DNA of 64,000 bases, taken from assembly GCA_937920725.1 (NCBI GenBank), contig CALEUW010000018.1, positions 124,001 to 188,000 of the forward strand, read 5' to 3'. The notes under the pieces were generated by a model. The model was not told the origin of the DNA. It searched no databases and saw nothing but the letters and a program-made list of their open reading frames with translations. The stretch's first letter is position 1. The number at the start of each line of letters is the position of its first letter. Shown here piece after piece: positions 53,072-61,787 of the stretch. The DNA comes from UMGS1601 sp900553335 (GTDB lineage Bacteria > Bacillota > Clostridia > Oscillospirales > Ruminococcaceae). The position numbers and the translations under genes were made by a program.

Positions 53072-55087
53072 ATGTCCGGTAATTATAATGATAATTATGA
53101 TTTTCCGATGATGCTTTTTCATGAGGGAAAAAATTGTCAGTGCGGTGATTTTTTCGGTTTGCACGAGGGTGAGCTTGACGGGGAAAAAGGTCATTTTTTC
53201 AGAGTTTGGGCGCCTCATGCGACATCAGTAAGTGTTGTCGGTGATTTTAATAATTGGGACGAAACTAAAAACGTTATGATACGCCTCAAAGACAACGAGG
53301 TTTGGGAAGGCTTTGTTTCGGGCCTTAAGGAATACGATTTGTATAAGTACTGCATAACTGCAAGTAACGGAGATAAGCTGTTAAAAGCCGATCCTTACGG
53401 AACGCATATGCAGACTCCTCCTGAAACGGCGTCAAAAGTCTATTCTATTGATGGCTTTAAATGGACAGATTCAAAGTATATGAAAGCCAGGGAGAAGAAG
53501 GATATATACAAAAGTCCTATGAACATTTATGAGGTTCATTTTAACTCATGGAAACAATATCCTGACGGTAATTTCTATACATACAGTAAATTTGCTGAAG
53601 AAATGATACCATATATGACTGAAATGGGGTATACTCATATTGAGTTTATGCCTCTGTCCGAATATCCTTATGACGGTTCGTGGGGATATCAGCAGATGGG
53701 ATATTTTGCACCGACTTCAAGGTTTGGAACTCCGAAGGATTTTATGGAAATGATAAACGATTTTCACAATGCGGGAATCGGCGTAATTTTGGATTGGGTT
53801 CCGGCACATTTCCCGAAGGATGCAGCGGGACTGTCTGATTTTGACGGTTCTGCGTGTTATGAGTATTCTGATTGGCGAAAGGGAGAGCATAAGTCGTGGG
53901 GAACAAAAGTATTTGATTACGGAAAAAATGAGGTCGTTTCATTCCTGATTTCAAATGCGGTTTACTGGCTTGAAAAATATCATATTGACGGCTTGCGTGT
54001 TGATGCAGTAGCATCAATGCTATATCTTGATTATGACAGAAAGGATGGAGAATGGCTGCCAAACAAAAACGGCGGAAATGAAAATCTTGAAGCTATTGAG
54101 TTTTTTAAAAAGCTTAACTCAGTTGTGTTTGAAAGATTTCCGAATGCCCTGATGATTGCGGAAGAATCTACGGCGTGGCCTATGGTTACGAAGCCTGCAA
54201 ACATAGGCGGACTTGGATTTAATTTCAAGTGGAATATGGGCTGGATGAACGATATGCTCAAATATATGTCGCTTGATCCTATTCACAGAGCCTTTCATCA
54301 TAACGCATTGACATTTTCATTTTTCTATGCGTTTTCCGAAAACTTTGTGCTCCCTATTTCACATGACGAAGTAGTTCACGGAAAGGGTTCTCTTGTAAAC
54401 AAGATGTTTGGTGATACTGACCAAAAGTTTGCACAGGCAAAGACTTTTCTCGGCTTTATGATGGCACATCCTGGAAAGAAGCTTTTGTTTATGGGAAGCG
54501 AATTTGCTCAGTTCCGTGAGTGGGATTACGAAAACGGTCTTGAGTGGTTTATGATTGAGGAATATGAAAATCACAGGAATTTCCATGACTTTGTTAAAAA
54601 TCTGAATAAGTTTTATCTTGATAATTCACCTCTTTGGGAGATAGATTTTTCGTGGGAAGGATTTTCATGGATCTCAAATGACGATTATACACAGAGCATT
54701 ATAGTGTTTAGACGAATTGATGAAAAGGGTAATGAGATTATCGTTGTTTGTAATTTTGTTCCCGTTTCAAGGGTTAATTATTCATTTGGAGTTCCGTATA
54801 AAGGAACGTATACTGAAGTGTTTAATACTGCGTCTTATGACGGAACGCCGTATCTTAACAAGAAAACGAAGAGTAAAGCTGTTCCTATGCACGGATATGA
54901 CAATTCTATAACGATTGATATTCCTGCATATTCGACAATGTATTTTAAATACGAAAAGCCAAAACGGGGAGCAAAAAAAGCAGTATCTTCGGATAAAAAG
55001 ACGACAGTCGGCAAAAATAGTAATACAAAAACTGCGGCTAAAAAAACGGCTGCAAAGGCAGAAAATAAAAGTAAAAAAATTAATTAA
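53072..55087 (+). CDS. glgB: 1,4-alpha-glucan branching enzyme
   Basis: GlgB makes alpha-1,6 branches in glycogen. An N-terminal CBM48 module has FRVWAPHATSVSVVGDFNNW. The GH13 barrel shows YTHIEFMPLSEYPYDGSWGY, the nucleophile Asp at about residue 311 in GLRVDAVASM, the acid Glu in IAEESTAWPMV (about 365) and ISHDEVVHGKGSL. The last ~40 residues are a Lys/Ala/Thr-rich tail after the conserved end and add to the usual length. ATG 53072 is chosen because GGAGG lies seven bases upstream; the ATG at 53066 is too close. It starts the glgBCD operon. Confidence 0.96.
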   Translation: MSGNYNDNYDFPMMLFHEGKNCQCGDFFGLHEGELDGEKGHFFRVWAPHATSVSVVGDFNNWDETKNVMIRLKDNEVWEGFVSGLKEYDLYKYCITASNGDKLLKADPYGTHMQTPPETASKVYSIDGFKWTDSKYMKAREKKDIYKSPMNIYEVHFNSWKQYPDGNFYTYSKFAEEMIPYMTEMGYTHIEFMPLSEYPYDGSWGYQQMGYFAPTSRFGTPKDFMEMINDFHNAGIGVILDWVPAHFPKDAAGLSDFDGSACYEYSDWRKGEHKSWGTKVFDYGKNEVVSFLISNAVYWLEKYHIDGLRVDAVASMLYLDYDRKDGEWLPNKNGGNENLEAIEFFKKLNSVVFERFPNALMIAEESTAWPMVTKPANIGGLGFNFKWNMGWMNDMLKYMSLDPIHRAFHHNALTFSFFYAFSENFVLPISHDEVVHGKGSLVNKMFGDTDQKFAQAKTFLGFMMAHPGKKLLFMGSEFAQFREWDYENGLEWFMIEEYENHRNFHDFVKNLNKFYLDNSPLWEIDFSWEGFSWISNDDYTQSIIVFRRIDEKGNEIIVVCNFVPVSRVNYSFGVPYKGTYTEVFNTASYDGTPYLNKKTKSKAVPMHGYDNSITIDIPAYSTMYFKYEKPKRGAKKAVSSDKKTTVGKNSNTKTAAKKTAAKAENKSKKIN

Positions 55088-55112
55088 TATAAATAACTTA
55101 GGCGGTGATCTG

Positions 55113-56321
55113 ATGATTAACAAAAAAGAAATTGTTGCAATGCTTTTGGCAGGTGGACAGGGAAGCCGTTTGTATGCACTGACAAAGCAGATTGCAAAAC
55201 CTGCAGTTCCATATGGAGGAAAGTATAGAATCATTGATTTTCCTTTATCAAACTGTATAAATTCGGGTATAGATACAGTAGGTGTGCTTACTCAGTATCA
55301 GCCTTTGGCAATGAACGACTATATAGGAAATGGTCAGCCTTGGGATCTTGACCGAAATAACGGAGGAGTACACATTCTTGCGCCGTATCAGTCGCAAAGA
55401 GGTGCTGAATGGTATGCCGGCACGGCAAATGCAATTTACCAGAATCTTTCTTTTATGGAAAGATATGATCCTGAGTATGTTGTGATTTTGTCCGGTGATC
55501 ACATTTATAAGATGGATTACAGCGAAATGCTTAAGTACCACAAGGAGAAAAATGCTGACTGTACGATTGCAGTTTTAGACGTTGACCTTGAGGAAGCTTC
55601 ACGTTTCGGAATTATGTTTGCAAAAGATGACGGAGAAATATATGACTTCGTAGAAAAGCCTAAAGAGCCGAAGAGTACGCTGGCTTCTATGGGAATTTAC
55701 ATTTTCTCTTTTGATGTTTTGAAAAAGTATCTTACAGACAACGAAAATGATAAGCGTGAAGACAATGCCAAAGATTTCGGAAAAGACATAATTCCTATGA
55801 TGCTTGCTGACAATAAACGTCTTTTTGCATATCGTTTTGAAGGATACTGGAAGGACGTAGGAACTATAGACAGCTTGTGGGAAGCTAATATGGACCTTAT
55901 AAATCCAAACATTCCTATAGACCTCTATGATCCTACATGGAAGATTTATTCAAGAAATCCTGTAATGCCGCCGCAGAGCATCGGAAAGAATGCGAAGATA
56001 CAAAACTCAATGGTAACAGAGGGCTGTGTTATTGACGGAACAGTTGATTTTTCAATGATTTCTGACGGTGTTACAATCGAAGAGGGCGCAACTGTAACTG
56101 ATTCTATCCTAATGCCGGGAAGCGTTGTAAAGACAGGTGCAGTTGTTGAATATGCAATAATCGGAGAACGATCTGTTATCAGTGAAAACGCAAAAGTCGG
56201 AGCAAGGCCTGAAAATGTTGAGAACAGAGATGAATGGGGTATTGCGGTTGTAGGACATGAGATAACGATTTCTGAAGGAACTGTTGTTGTGCCTAAGGAA
56301 ATTGTAGGCGAAAACAAGTAA
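55113..56321 (+). CDS. glgC: Glucose-1-phosphate adenylyltransferase, catalytic subunit
   Basis: GlgC makes ADP-glucose, the donor for glycogen synthase. LLAGGQGSRLYALTKQIAKP is the nucleotide-binding signature, YRIIDFPLSNCINSGI and GTANAIYQNLSFM follow, VILSGDHIYKMDY holds the catalytic Asp, and VEKPKEPKSTLASMGIYIF binds glucose-1-phosphate. A hexapeptide helix domain ends the 402-residue protein. ATG 55113 follows AGGCGGTGA; a longer upstream ORF overlaps glgB and is not used. glgD follows after 14 bases; the pair probably forms a mixed tetramer. Confidence 0.96.
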   Translation: MINKKEIVAMLLAGGQGSRLYALTKQIAKPAVPYGGKYRIIDFPLSNCINSGIDTVGVLTQYQPLAMNDYIGNGQPWDLDRNNGGVHILAPYQSQRGAEWYAGTANAIYQNLSFMERYDPEYVVILSGDHIYKMDYSEMLKYHKEKNADCTIAVLDVDLEEASRFGIMFAKDDGEIYDFVEKPKEPKSTLASMGIYIFSFDVLKKYLTDNENDKREDNAKDFGKDIIPMMLADNKRLFAYRFEGYWKDVGTIDSLWEANMDLINPNIPIDLYDPTWKIYSRNPVMPPQSIGKNAKIQNSMVTEGCVIDGTVDFSMISDGVTIEEGATVTDSILMPGSVVKTGAVVEYAIIGERSVISENAKVGARPENVENRDEWGIAVVGHEITISEGTVVVPKEIVGENK

Positions 56322-56335
56322 AGGAGGGGAAGGAT

Positions 56336-57463
56336 ATGTCAATTAATATGAAAAATGTTTTGGGAATCGTTTTTGCTAATATGCATGATATGACTGTCGA
56401 GTCCCTTACTCAAAAAAGAACGATGGGTTCTATCCTATTCGGCGGAAGATACAGACTTATAGATTTCCCACTGTCAAATATGGTGAACAGCGGAATTTCA
56501 AATATAGGTGTTGTAACAAAGCACAATTATCAGTCGCTTTTAGATCATATGGGAAACGGAAGATCATGGGATCTTGCGAGAAAAACAGGTGGACTTCATA
56601 TTCTTCCGCCGTTCGGTAATAACGAAAGCACACTTTACAGAGGAAGGCTTGAAGCTTTATACGGAGCAATAAGCTTCATCACTCATGCCCCTCAGGATTA
56701 TGTTTTAATGAGCGACTGTGACGTAATTGCAAATATAGATTACAGACCTATCGTTGATTTTCACGAAAAGAGCGGAGCTGACATAACTGTTGTCACAAGC
56801 ACAGGCAAGCTTAACTCATACGAAACAAAACAGGGAACTTTTATGACAGTTGACAGTCGTGGGCGAGTTCAGGAGGTTCTTATTCATAGTGGTCTTGAGG
56901 GAACGGGAGCATTAAACCTCAATATGTATGTTGTTAAAAAAGATTTACTTATTGACATCATTATGTCTTATACAGCAAAGGGAATGTACAGCTTTGAAAG
57001 AGATGTTTTGCAGGCTAAAAAGAACGAGCTTAAGATAATGGCGTATGATTATCAGGGCTATTATAAACAGATCTGCAGTATCCTTTCTTACTATCATGCC
57101 AATATGGAGCTTTTAGACGTTAAAAATTCCAAGCAGCTTTTTAATATGAATTCTCCGATTTACACAAAGCTAAAGGACAATGCACCTTCAAAATACGGTC
57201 TTGACAGCAAAGTTACAAATTCGCTGATCGCTGACGGATGTGTAATAGACGGTGAGGTTGAAAACTGCATCTTGTTCAGAGGCGTAAAAATAGGAAAAGG
57301 CTCGGTTGTTAAGAATTCTATTCTGATGCAGGATACTGTTGTAGGTGAAAACGCAACGATTGACTATGCGATAACCGATAAAAATGTTGTTGTAGACGAT
57401 GAAAGAAGCCTTTCAAGCTCGGAAACTTTCCCTATATATGTAGCGAAGTATGCAAAAGTATAG
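56336..57463 (+). CDS. glgD: Glucose-1-phosphate adenylyltransferase subunit GlgD
   Basis: GlgD is a GlgC paralogue found in Firmicutes that is poorly active alone but changes the activity of GlgC. The 375-residue sequence keeps the fold (YRLIDFPLSNMVNSGISNIG, DYVLMSDCDVIANIDY, C-terminal hexapeptides). The first glycine-rich loop, LAGGQGSRL in GlgC, is replaced by FANMHDMTVESLTQKR, so ATP binding is lost or changed. Adjacent position and 14-base spacing fit subunit co-expression. Confidence 0.94.
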   Translation: MSINMKNVLGIVFANMHDMTVESLTQKRTMGSILFGGRYRLIDFPLSNMVNSGISNIGVVTKHNYQSLLDHMGNGRSWDLARKTGGLHILPPFGNNESTLYRGRLEALYGAISFITHAPQDYVLMSDCDVIANIDYRPIVDFHEKSGADITVVTSTGKLNSYETKQGTFMTVDSRGRVQEVLIHSGLEGTGALNLNMYVVKKDLLIDIIMSYTAKGMYSFERDVLQAKKNELKIMAYDYQGYYKQICSILSYYHANMELLDVKNSKQLFNMNSPIYTKLKDNAPSKYGLDSKVTNSLIADGCVIDGEVENCILFRGVKIGKGSVVKNSILMQDTVVGENATIDYAITDKNVVVDDERSLSSSETFPIYVAKYAKV

Positions 57464-57495
57464 TGCCGATCGTTAAATTGAAAATTATCGGCAAA

Positions 57496-57533
57496 GGCTT
57501 CATCAAATACTTGTGTTGATGAAGCTTTTGTGT
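57496..57533 (+). terminator. Terminator between glgD and glgA
   Basis: GCTTCATCAA (57497-57506) pairs with TTGATGAAGC (57515-57524), followed by TTTTGTGTT. It may end the glgBCD transcript or reduce read-through into glgA. Confidence 0.8.
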
Positions 57534-57570
57534 TATGATAAGGTTATCAAATAAAGAAAAGGGGATATTT

Positions 57571-58992
57571 ATGAATATTTTATATACAGCGTCAGAAGCT
57601 CTCCCTTATATTGCATCGGGCGGACTTGCAGATGTTGCAGGATCTCTTCCGGCGGCGATTAATGCACAGGGACATGATTGCAGAGTTGTTATTCCAATGT
57701 ACGGACAGATAAAGCAGGAGCTAAAGGAAGGCCTTACTTTTTTGACTAATTTTACAGTTCCTGTCGCATGGAGAAATCAGTATTGCGGAGTGTTTGTGGG
57801 AAATATAAACGGAGTTACATATTATCTGTTAGATAATGAATATTATTTCGGAAGAAATGGTCTTTACGGCTTTTATGATGATGCAGAGAGATATGTTTTT
57901 TTCTCTCGTGCGGTTTTGGAGCTTATTCGTTATATTGACTTTAAGCCGAATGTTATAAATGCAAACGATTGGCAGACGGCTTTAGTTCCCGTTTACTACG
58001 ACATTTTTTACAGATATCAGTCAGGTTACGAGGATATAAAAACGGTATTTACAATTCATAACATTCAGTATCAGGGAAGATACGGACTTGATCTTATCGG
58101 GGATATTATGGGTATTCCGCTTTATCATACCGACCTGCTTTCTTATGACGGTGATGTAAACTTCATGAAGGCGGCAATTGAGGTTTCCGATAAAGTTACA
58201 ACTGTTTCTCCTACGTATGCTTGGGAGATTTTAGATCCTTGGTATTCTCACGGCCTTGACAGAGCGCTTGCAGGAAAACAGTATAAGCTATGTGGATTTT
58301 TAAACGGAATTGATCAAAATATTTACAATCCGGAAACTGATCCGATCATAGCCAGAAATTACGGACTTAATAATAAGATGGGTAAAAAGGTTTGTAAGAG
58401 GGCTCTTTGTGAGGAAATGGGAATTTCTGACGGAAAAGAACCTGTTATCGGAATAGTTACAAGGTTTGTTTCCCATAAGGGACTTGATCTTATAAAATAT
58501 GTCTTTGAGGATATTGTTAATTTAGGATATAAATTTGCTATTTTGGGAAGCGGAGAAAAGGTTTACGAGGATTTCTTTACTGAAATGAGCTATCGCTATC
58601 CGGACAGAGTCGGAGTTAAAATAGGATTTATTCCTGCACTTTCAAAGAAAATATATGCCGGTGCGGATATGTTTTTAATGCCATCGCAAAGCGAGCCTTG
58701 CGGACTTGCTCAGATGATTTCTCTCAGATACGGCACAATTCCTATCGTAAGAGAAACGGGAGGACTTAAGGACTCTATCCAAGACGCAGGAGATCCTAAC
58801 GGACAGCTCCTGGGCAACGGATTTACATTCAAAACCTACAACGCTCATGATATGCTTGACGCCTGTGCAAGAGCGAGAGGATATTATGACAATAAGATGA
58901 AATGGGGAAGACTTGTAAACAATGCGTTTAAGCAGGACTTCAGCTGGGAAAAATCGGCGAAGCTTTATATCGGCTTATACGAAAATATGTAA
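57571..58992 (+). CDS. glgA: Glycogen synthase (ADP-glucose type)
   Basis: GlgA is a GT5 enzyme that extends glycogen from ADP-glucose. YTASEALPYIASGGLADVAG opens the N-terminal domain, FTIHNIQYQGRYGLD and KVTTVSPTYAWEIL follow, and the C-terminal half has GIVTRFVSHKGLDLI, PSQSEPCGLAQMI and RETGGLKDSI. The usual KTGGL motif, whose lysine contacts the donor, reads ASGGL here. At 473 residues it is complete. ATG 57571 follows AAGGGGA. It stands behind a terminator, so levels may differ from glgBCD. Confidence 0.95.
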   Translation: MNILYTASEALPYIASGGLADVAGSLPAAINAQGHDCRVVIPMYGQIKQELKEGLTFLTNFTVPVAWRNQYCGVFVGNINGVTYYLLDNEYYFGRNGLYGFYDDAERYVFFSRAVLELIRYIDFKPNVINANDWQTALVPVYYDIFYRYQSGYEDIKTVFTIHNIQYQGRYGLDLIGDIMGIPLYHTDLLSYDGDVNFMKAAIEVSDKVTTVSPTYAWEILDPWYSHGLDRALAGKQYKLCGFLNGIDQNIYNPETDPIIARNYGLNNKMGKKVCKRALCEEMGISDGKEPVIGIVTRFVSHKGLDLIKYVFEDIVNLGYKFAILGSGEKVYEDFFTEMSYRYPDRVGVKIGFIPALSKKIYAGADMFLMPSQSEPCGLAQMISLRYGTIPIVRETGGLKDSIQDAGDPNGQLLGNGFTFKTYNAHDMLDACARARGYYDNKMKWGRLVNNAFKQDFSWEKSAKLYIGLYENM

Positions 58993-59078
58993 TAAGAATC
59001 GGTGAACAGAGAAATATATCGCCGAGGTTTTAAAATTTTATAAAAAATTGAATAGTTTAGCTTGCAGTGACAAAACTG

Positions 59079-59122
59079 AATACAAATAGCCTGAGTTTAT
59101 CGGGCTGTTTGTATTATTTTTT
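59079..59122 (+). terminator. glgA terminator
   Basis: AATACAAATAGCC (59079-59091) pairs with GGCTGTTTGTATT (59103-59115), followed by ATTTTTTA. One mismatch interrupts the 13-bp stem. Confidence 0.85.
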
Positions 59123-59135
59123 AGGAGACGTTTAA

Positions 59136-60851
59136 ATGAGAAAGATGTTAAATAGGGCTTTTAGTATTATTATCTCATCGGTTATCGCTTTAACATGGTG
59201 CACTGTACTGCCTGTAAATGCGGCTGTCGGCGGAACGATGATAGAGATAACAAAAGAAAGTCAGGTCGTAGACACTATGACCTATAACGGAAAAACTGTA
59301 AGCGCTTTGTATCATCCGATTGATAAGCTTACAAGCGAAGAGGTGTTTTCAGACGAAATCTATTCGTGTGCAGCGCTCATAAAAAAGTTTTATAAAACGG
59401 TTTTTTCTATTGATATGGATTGGCTTATGCCCGGAAACGATCCTACTGCCTTGAATGCTGAATTTGTAAAAACACCTGTTCCTAAGGCAGGAGATATTTA
59501 TATGTGCAATAACCATTGGGCTATAGTTAAAAAGGTAAGCGGTTCTACCGTTACCTTGTTTGAACAAAATTGGTGCTGGCTAGGCGGCGAAAAAGGAACT
59601 ACAACATATGCTCAATACGGCAGAACAGTAGATACTAAGTCGCTTGATAAAAGCATCGGCGAAACATTTTATACGGTCAGTAAAGCTTCAAACTCTGATT
59701 TGCTAAAACCGATATCGGCGGTGAAAATGTCGATCGTCGCTAATTTTAAGGTAGCATCAATAACAGCAGCTAGTGTATGTCTTACTTGGAACAAGGTGAT
59801 AGGTGCTGAAGGATATATAGTTTATAAATACGATGAACTTAAGAAAACTTGGGTGCGGCTGATAAAAACATCCTCAGCGTCCACTACATACACAGTATCT
59901 GATCTTAGCAATGCAACCTCTTATAGGTTTGCGGTAAAGGCATACAAAACCGTAGGCGGAAAGGAAGTAACAAGCACATCTTTTCCAACTGTATCGGCAA
60001 TAACTGCACTTCCTACAGTATCGGGCTTTAAAACCGCGGCTGTTTCCGGTGAAGCAGTAAGATTGACATGGAACAAAGTAGGAAGCGCAGACGGATATAT
60101 TTTATATAAGTATGATAATGCAAAGAAAACATGGGTGAGAGTCGCAAAGACCGAAACTGCATCAAATACATATACAATTTCAAAATTGAGCAATGCAACC
60201 TCTTATAGGTTTGCGGTAAAGGCGTACAAAACCGTAGGCGGAAAGGAAGTAACAAGCACATCTTTCCCAACAGTTTCGACATCAACTGTACTTCCTACAG
60301 TAACCGGCTTTAAAACCTCAGCTGTTTCCGGTGAATCAGTAAGACTGACATGGAACAAAGTAGGAAGCGCAGACGGATATATTTTATATAAGTACGATAT
60401 CGCAAAGAAAACATGGGTGAGAGTTGCAAAGACTGAAACTATATCAAATACATATACAGTTTCAGAATTAAGTAATGCAACTCCTTATAGGTTTGCGGTA
60501 AAGGCATATAAAACTGTAGGCGGAAGGGAAGTAACAAGTGCATCTTTCCCAACTGTTTCAACAACAACTGTACTTTCAAATGTTGTAAATAAAACTGCGA
60601 CAGTTGGAAAGAATTCCGTTAAGCTAGCATGGAATAAGGTGGGGAATGCAGACGGCTATATTGTATATAGTTACGATAACGCAAAGAAAACGTGGATAAG
60701 AACTGTAAAAACAACATCACTTAACTATACATACAAAAATCTTTCAAGCAACACGTCATATAAATTTACTGTAAAGGCATATAAGACGGTAAGCGGAAAA
60801 GAGATAACGAGTTTAAGCTTTACTCCTGTTTCCGTTAAGACAAAGAAGTAA
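59136..60851 (+). CDS. Secreted CHAP-like protein with four fibronectin type III repeats
   Basis: The N-terminus (about residues 1-30) is a signal peptide ending near VNAAVGG. A CHAP/NlpC-type domain covers about 60-185: a Cys in SDEIYSCAALIKKFYKTVF, a His in YMCNNHWAIVKKV and an Asn/Gln/Trp triad region LFEQNW suggest a papain-like peptidoglycan amidase or peptidase. Four FN3 domains follow, repeating WNKVGSADGYILYKYD and SYRFAVKAYKTVGGKEVTS. The period is 94 residues (282 bp), and the DNA copies are nearly identical, so the duplication is recent. No sorting signal is seen. The domain call is from residue pattern and is moderate. It follows glgA but has its own ribosome site AGGAGACG. Confidence 0.78.
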   Translation: MRKMLNRAFSIIISSVIALTWCTVLPVNAAVGGTMIEITKESQVVDTMTYNGKTVSALYHPIDKLTSEEVFSDEIYSCAALIKKFYKTVFSIDMDWLMPGNDPTALNAEFVKTPVPKAGDIYMCNNHWAIVKKVSGSTVTLFEQNWCWLGGEKGTTTYAQYGRTVDTKSLDKSIGETFYTVSKASNSDLLKPISAVKMSIVANFKVASITAASVCLTWNKVIGAEGYIVYKYDELKKTWVRLIKTSSASTTYTVSDLSNATSYRFAVKAYKTVGGKEVTSTSFPTVSAITALPTVSGFKTAAVSGEAVRLTWNKVGSADGYILYKYDNAKKTWVRVAKTETASNTYTISKLSNATSYRFAVKAYKTVGGKEVTSTSFPTVSTSTVLPTVTGFKTSAVSGESVRLTWNKVGSADGYILYKYDIAKKTWVRVAKTETISNTYTVSELSNATPYRFAVKAYKTVGGREVTSASFPTVSTTTVLSNVVNKTATVGKNSVKLAWNKVGNADGYIVYSYDNAKKTWIRTVKTTSLNYTYKNLSSNTSYKFTVKAYKTVSGKEITSLSFTPVSVKTKK

Positions 60852-60865
60852 ATGTGCAAAATAAA

Positions 60866-60904
60866 AAAACAGACCAATCTTTAATAGCTCGGTCTGTTTT
60901 TTTT
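60866..60904. terminator. Terminator for the FN3 gene and ispE
   Basis: AACAGACC (60868-60875) pairs with GGTCTGTT (60891-60898) and is followed by eight T on the plus strand, with an A-run on the other side. It can therefore serve both convergent genes. Confidence 0.85.
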
Positions 60905-60905
60905 G

Positions 60906-61784
60906 TTAATCTTCTATTGATACTCCGTATGAAACGGGTTCGGCAAGGCTTACAAACGAAAATTTCTCCTTTAGCTCTTTGTAAGCTCTTTCGGCAGCAC
61001 TTTTTCGCTTGAAAAGTCCGAAAACGGCACTTCCGCTTCCTGTCATTATCGAATCTAATGCACCGTAGTCAAGAAGCGCATTTTTAGCGTCGTCAATCAC
61101 TTCTCTCGGAGTGATGAATTCCAAAACGTTAAACATATTTTTAGATAGCTTTTTTATATTGCCCTGTGCTATTGAGTCTAAAAGCTTGTCCTGCTTGAAG
61201 TTTGTGGTTATGTGCATACTGTCAAAGCGTTTGTATGCTGCTTCTGTAGGGGACAAAACATCTGATTTTATTATTACTGCATGAAAGTTAATAAGCGGAA
61301 TTAAGGGTGTAAGCTTTTCGCCTATTCCTTCGCATAGAATGGTTCCGCCGTTTAAACAAAACGGAACATCAGCTCCGACACTTACTCCGATATTTAAAAG
61401 CTCCTTTTTTGAAAAGTCTAGGTCATAGAGTTTGTTGAGCGCAATAAGTGTAGCAGCAGCGTCTGCACTTCCGCCGCCGAGTCCCGCACCGTGAGGAATT
61501 TTTTTGGATAAGTGAATTTTAATGCCGGTTAAAATCTCTTTTTCTGTTGCGTTGAAAAGCTTCATCGCAGCTTTGTATATAATATTTTTCTCATCTGTCG
61601 GAATGCTTTCTTCATCACAGGTTATAAAAATTCCTTTGTCCTCACATTTTTCAAAGCTTAATGTATCGTGAAGGGAAACGCTCTGCATAATTGTTGAAAG
61701 AAGATGATATCCATCATCTCTGATCCCCGTGATGTCAAGCGATAAATTTATTTTGGCATAAGCCTTTGCCGTGATTTTGTTCAT
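60906..61784 (-). CDS. ispE: 4-diphosphocytidyl-2-C-methyl-D-erythritol kinase
   Basis: IspE is the GHMP kinase of the MEP route to isoprenoid precursors, needed for undecaprenyl carrier lipid. AYAKINLSLDITGIRDDGYH opens the protein, the ATP loop is PHGAGLGGGSADAAAT (about 93-108) and MTGSGSAVFGLF lies near the end. At 292 residues it is standard. It is the last gene of a minus-strand set with the aminotransferase three bases upstream. Confidence 0.95.
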   Translation of the reverse strand: MNKITAKAYAKINLSLDITGIRDDGYHLLSTIMQSVSLHDTLSFEKCEDKGIFITCDEESIPTDEKNIIYKAAMKLFNATEKEILTGIKIHLSKKIPHGAGLGGGSADAAATLIALNKLYDLDFSKKELLNIGVSVGADVPFCLNGGTILCEGIGEKLTPLIPLINFHAVIIKSDVLSPTEAAYKRFDSMHITTNFKQDKLLDSIAQGNIKKLSKNMFNVLEFITPREVIDDAKNALLDYGALDSIMTGSGSAVFGLFKRKSAAERAYKELKEKFSFVSLAEPVSYGVSIED

Positions 61785-61787
61785 ACT

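Noticed and set aside
59700..60850. Regularly spaced repeats resembling an array
   Set aside because: The 282-bp period is in frame and encodes FN3 domains, so it is a protein repeat and not a CRISPR array. No CRISPR or cas gene was seen anywhere.
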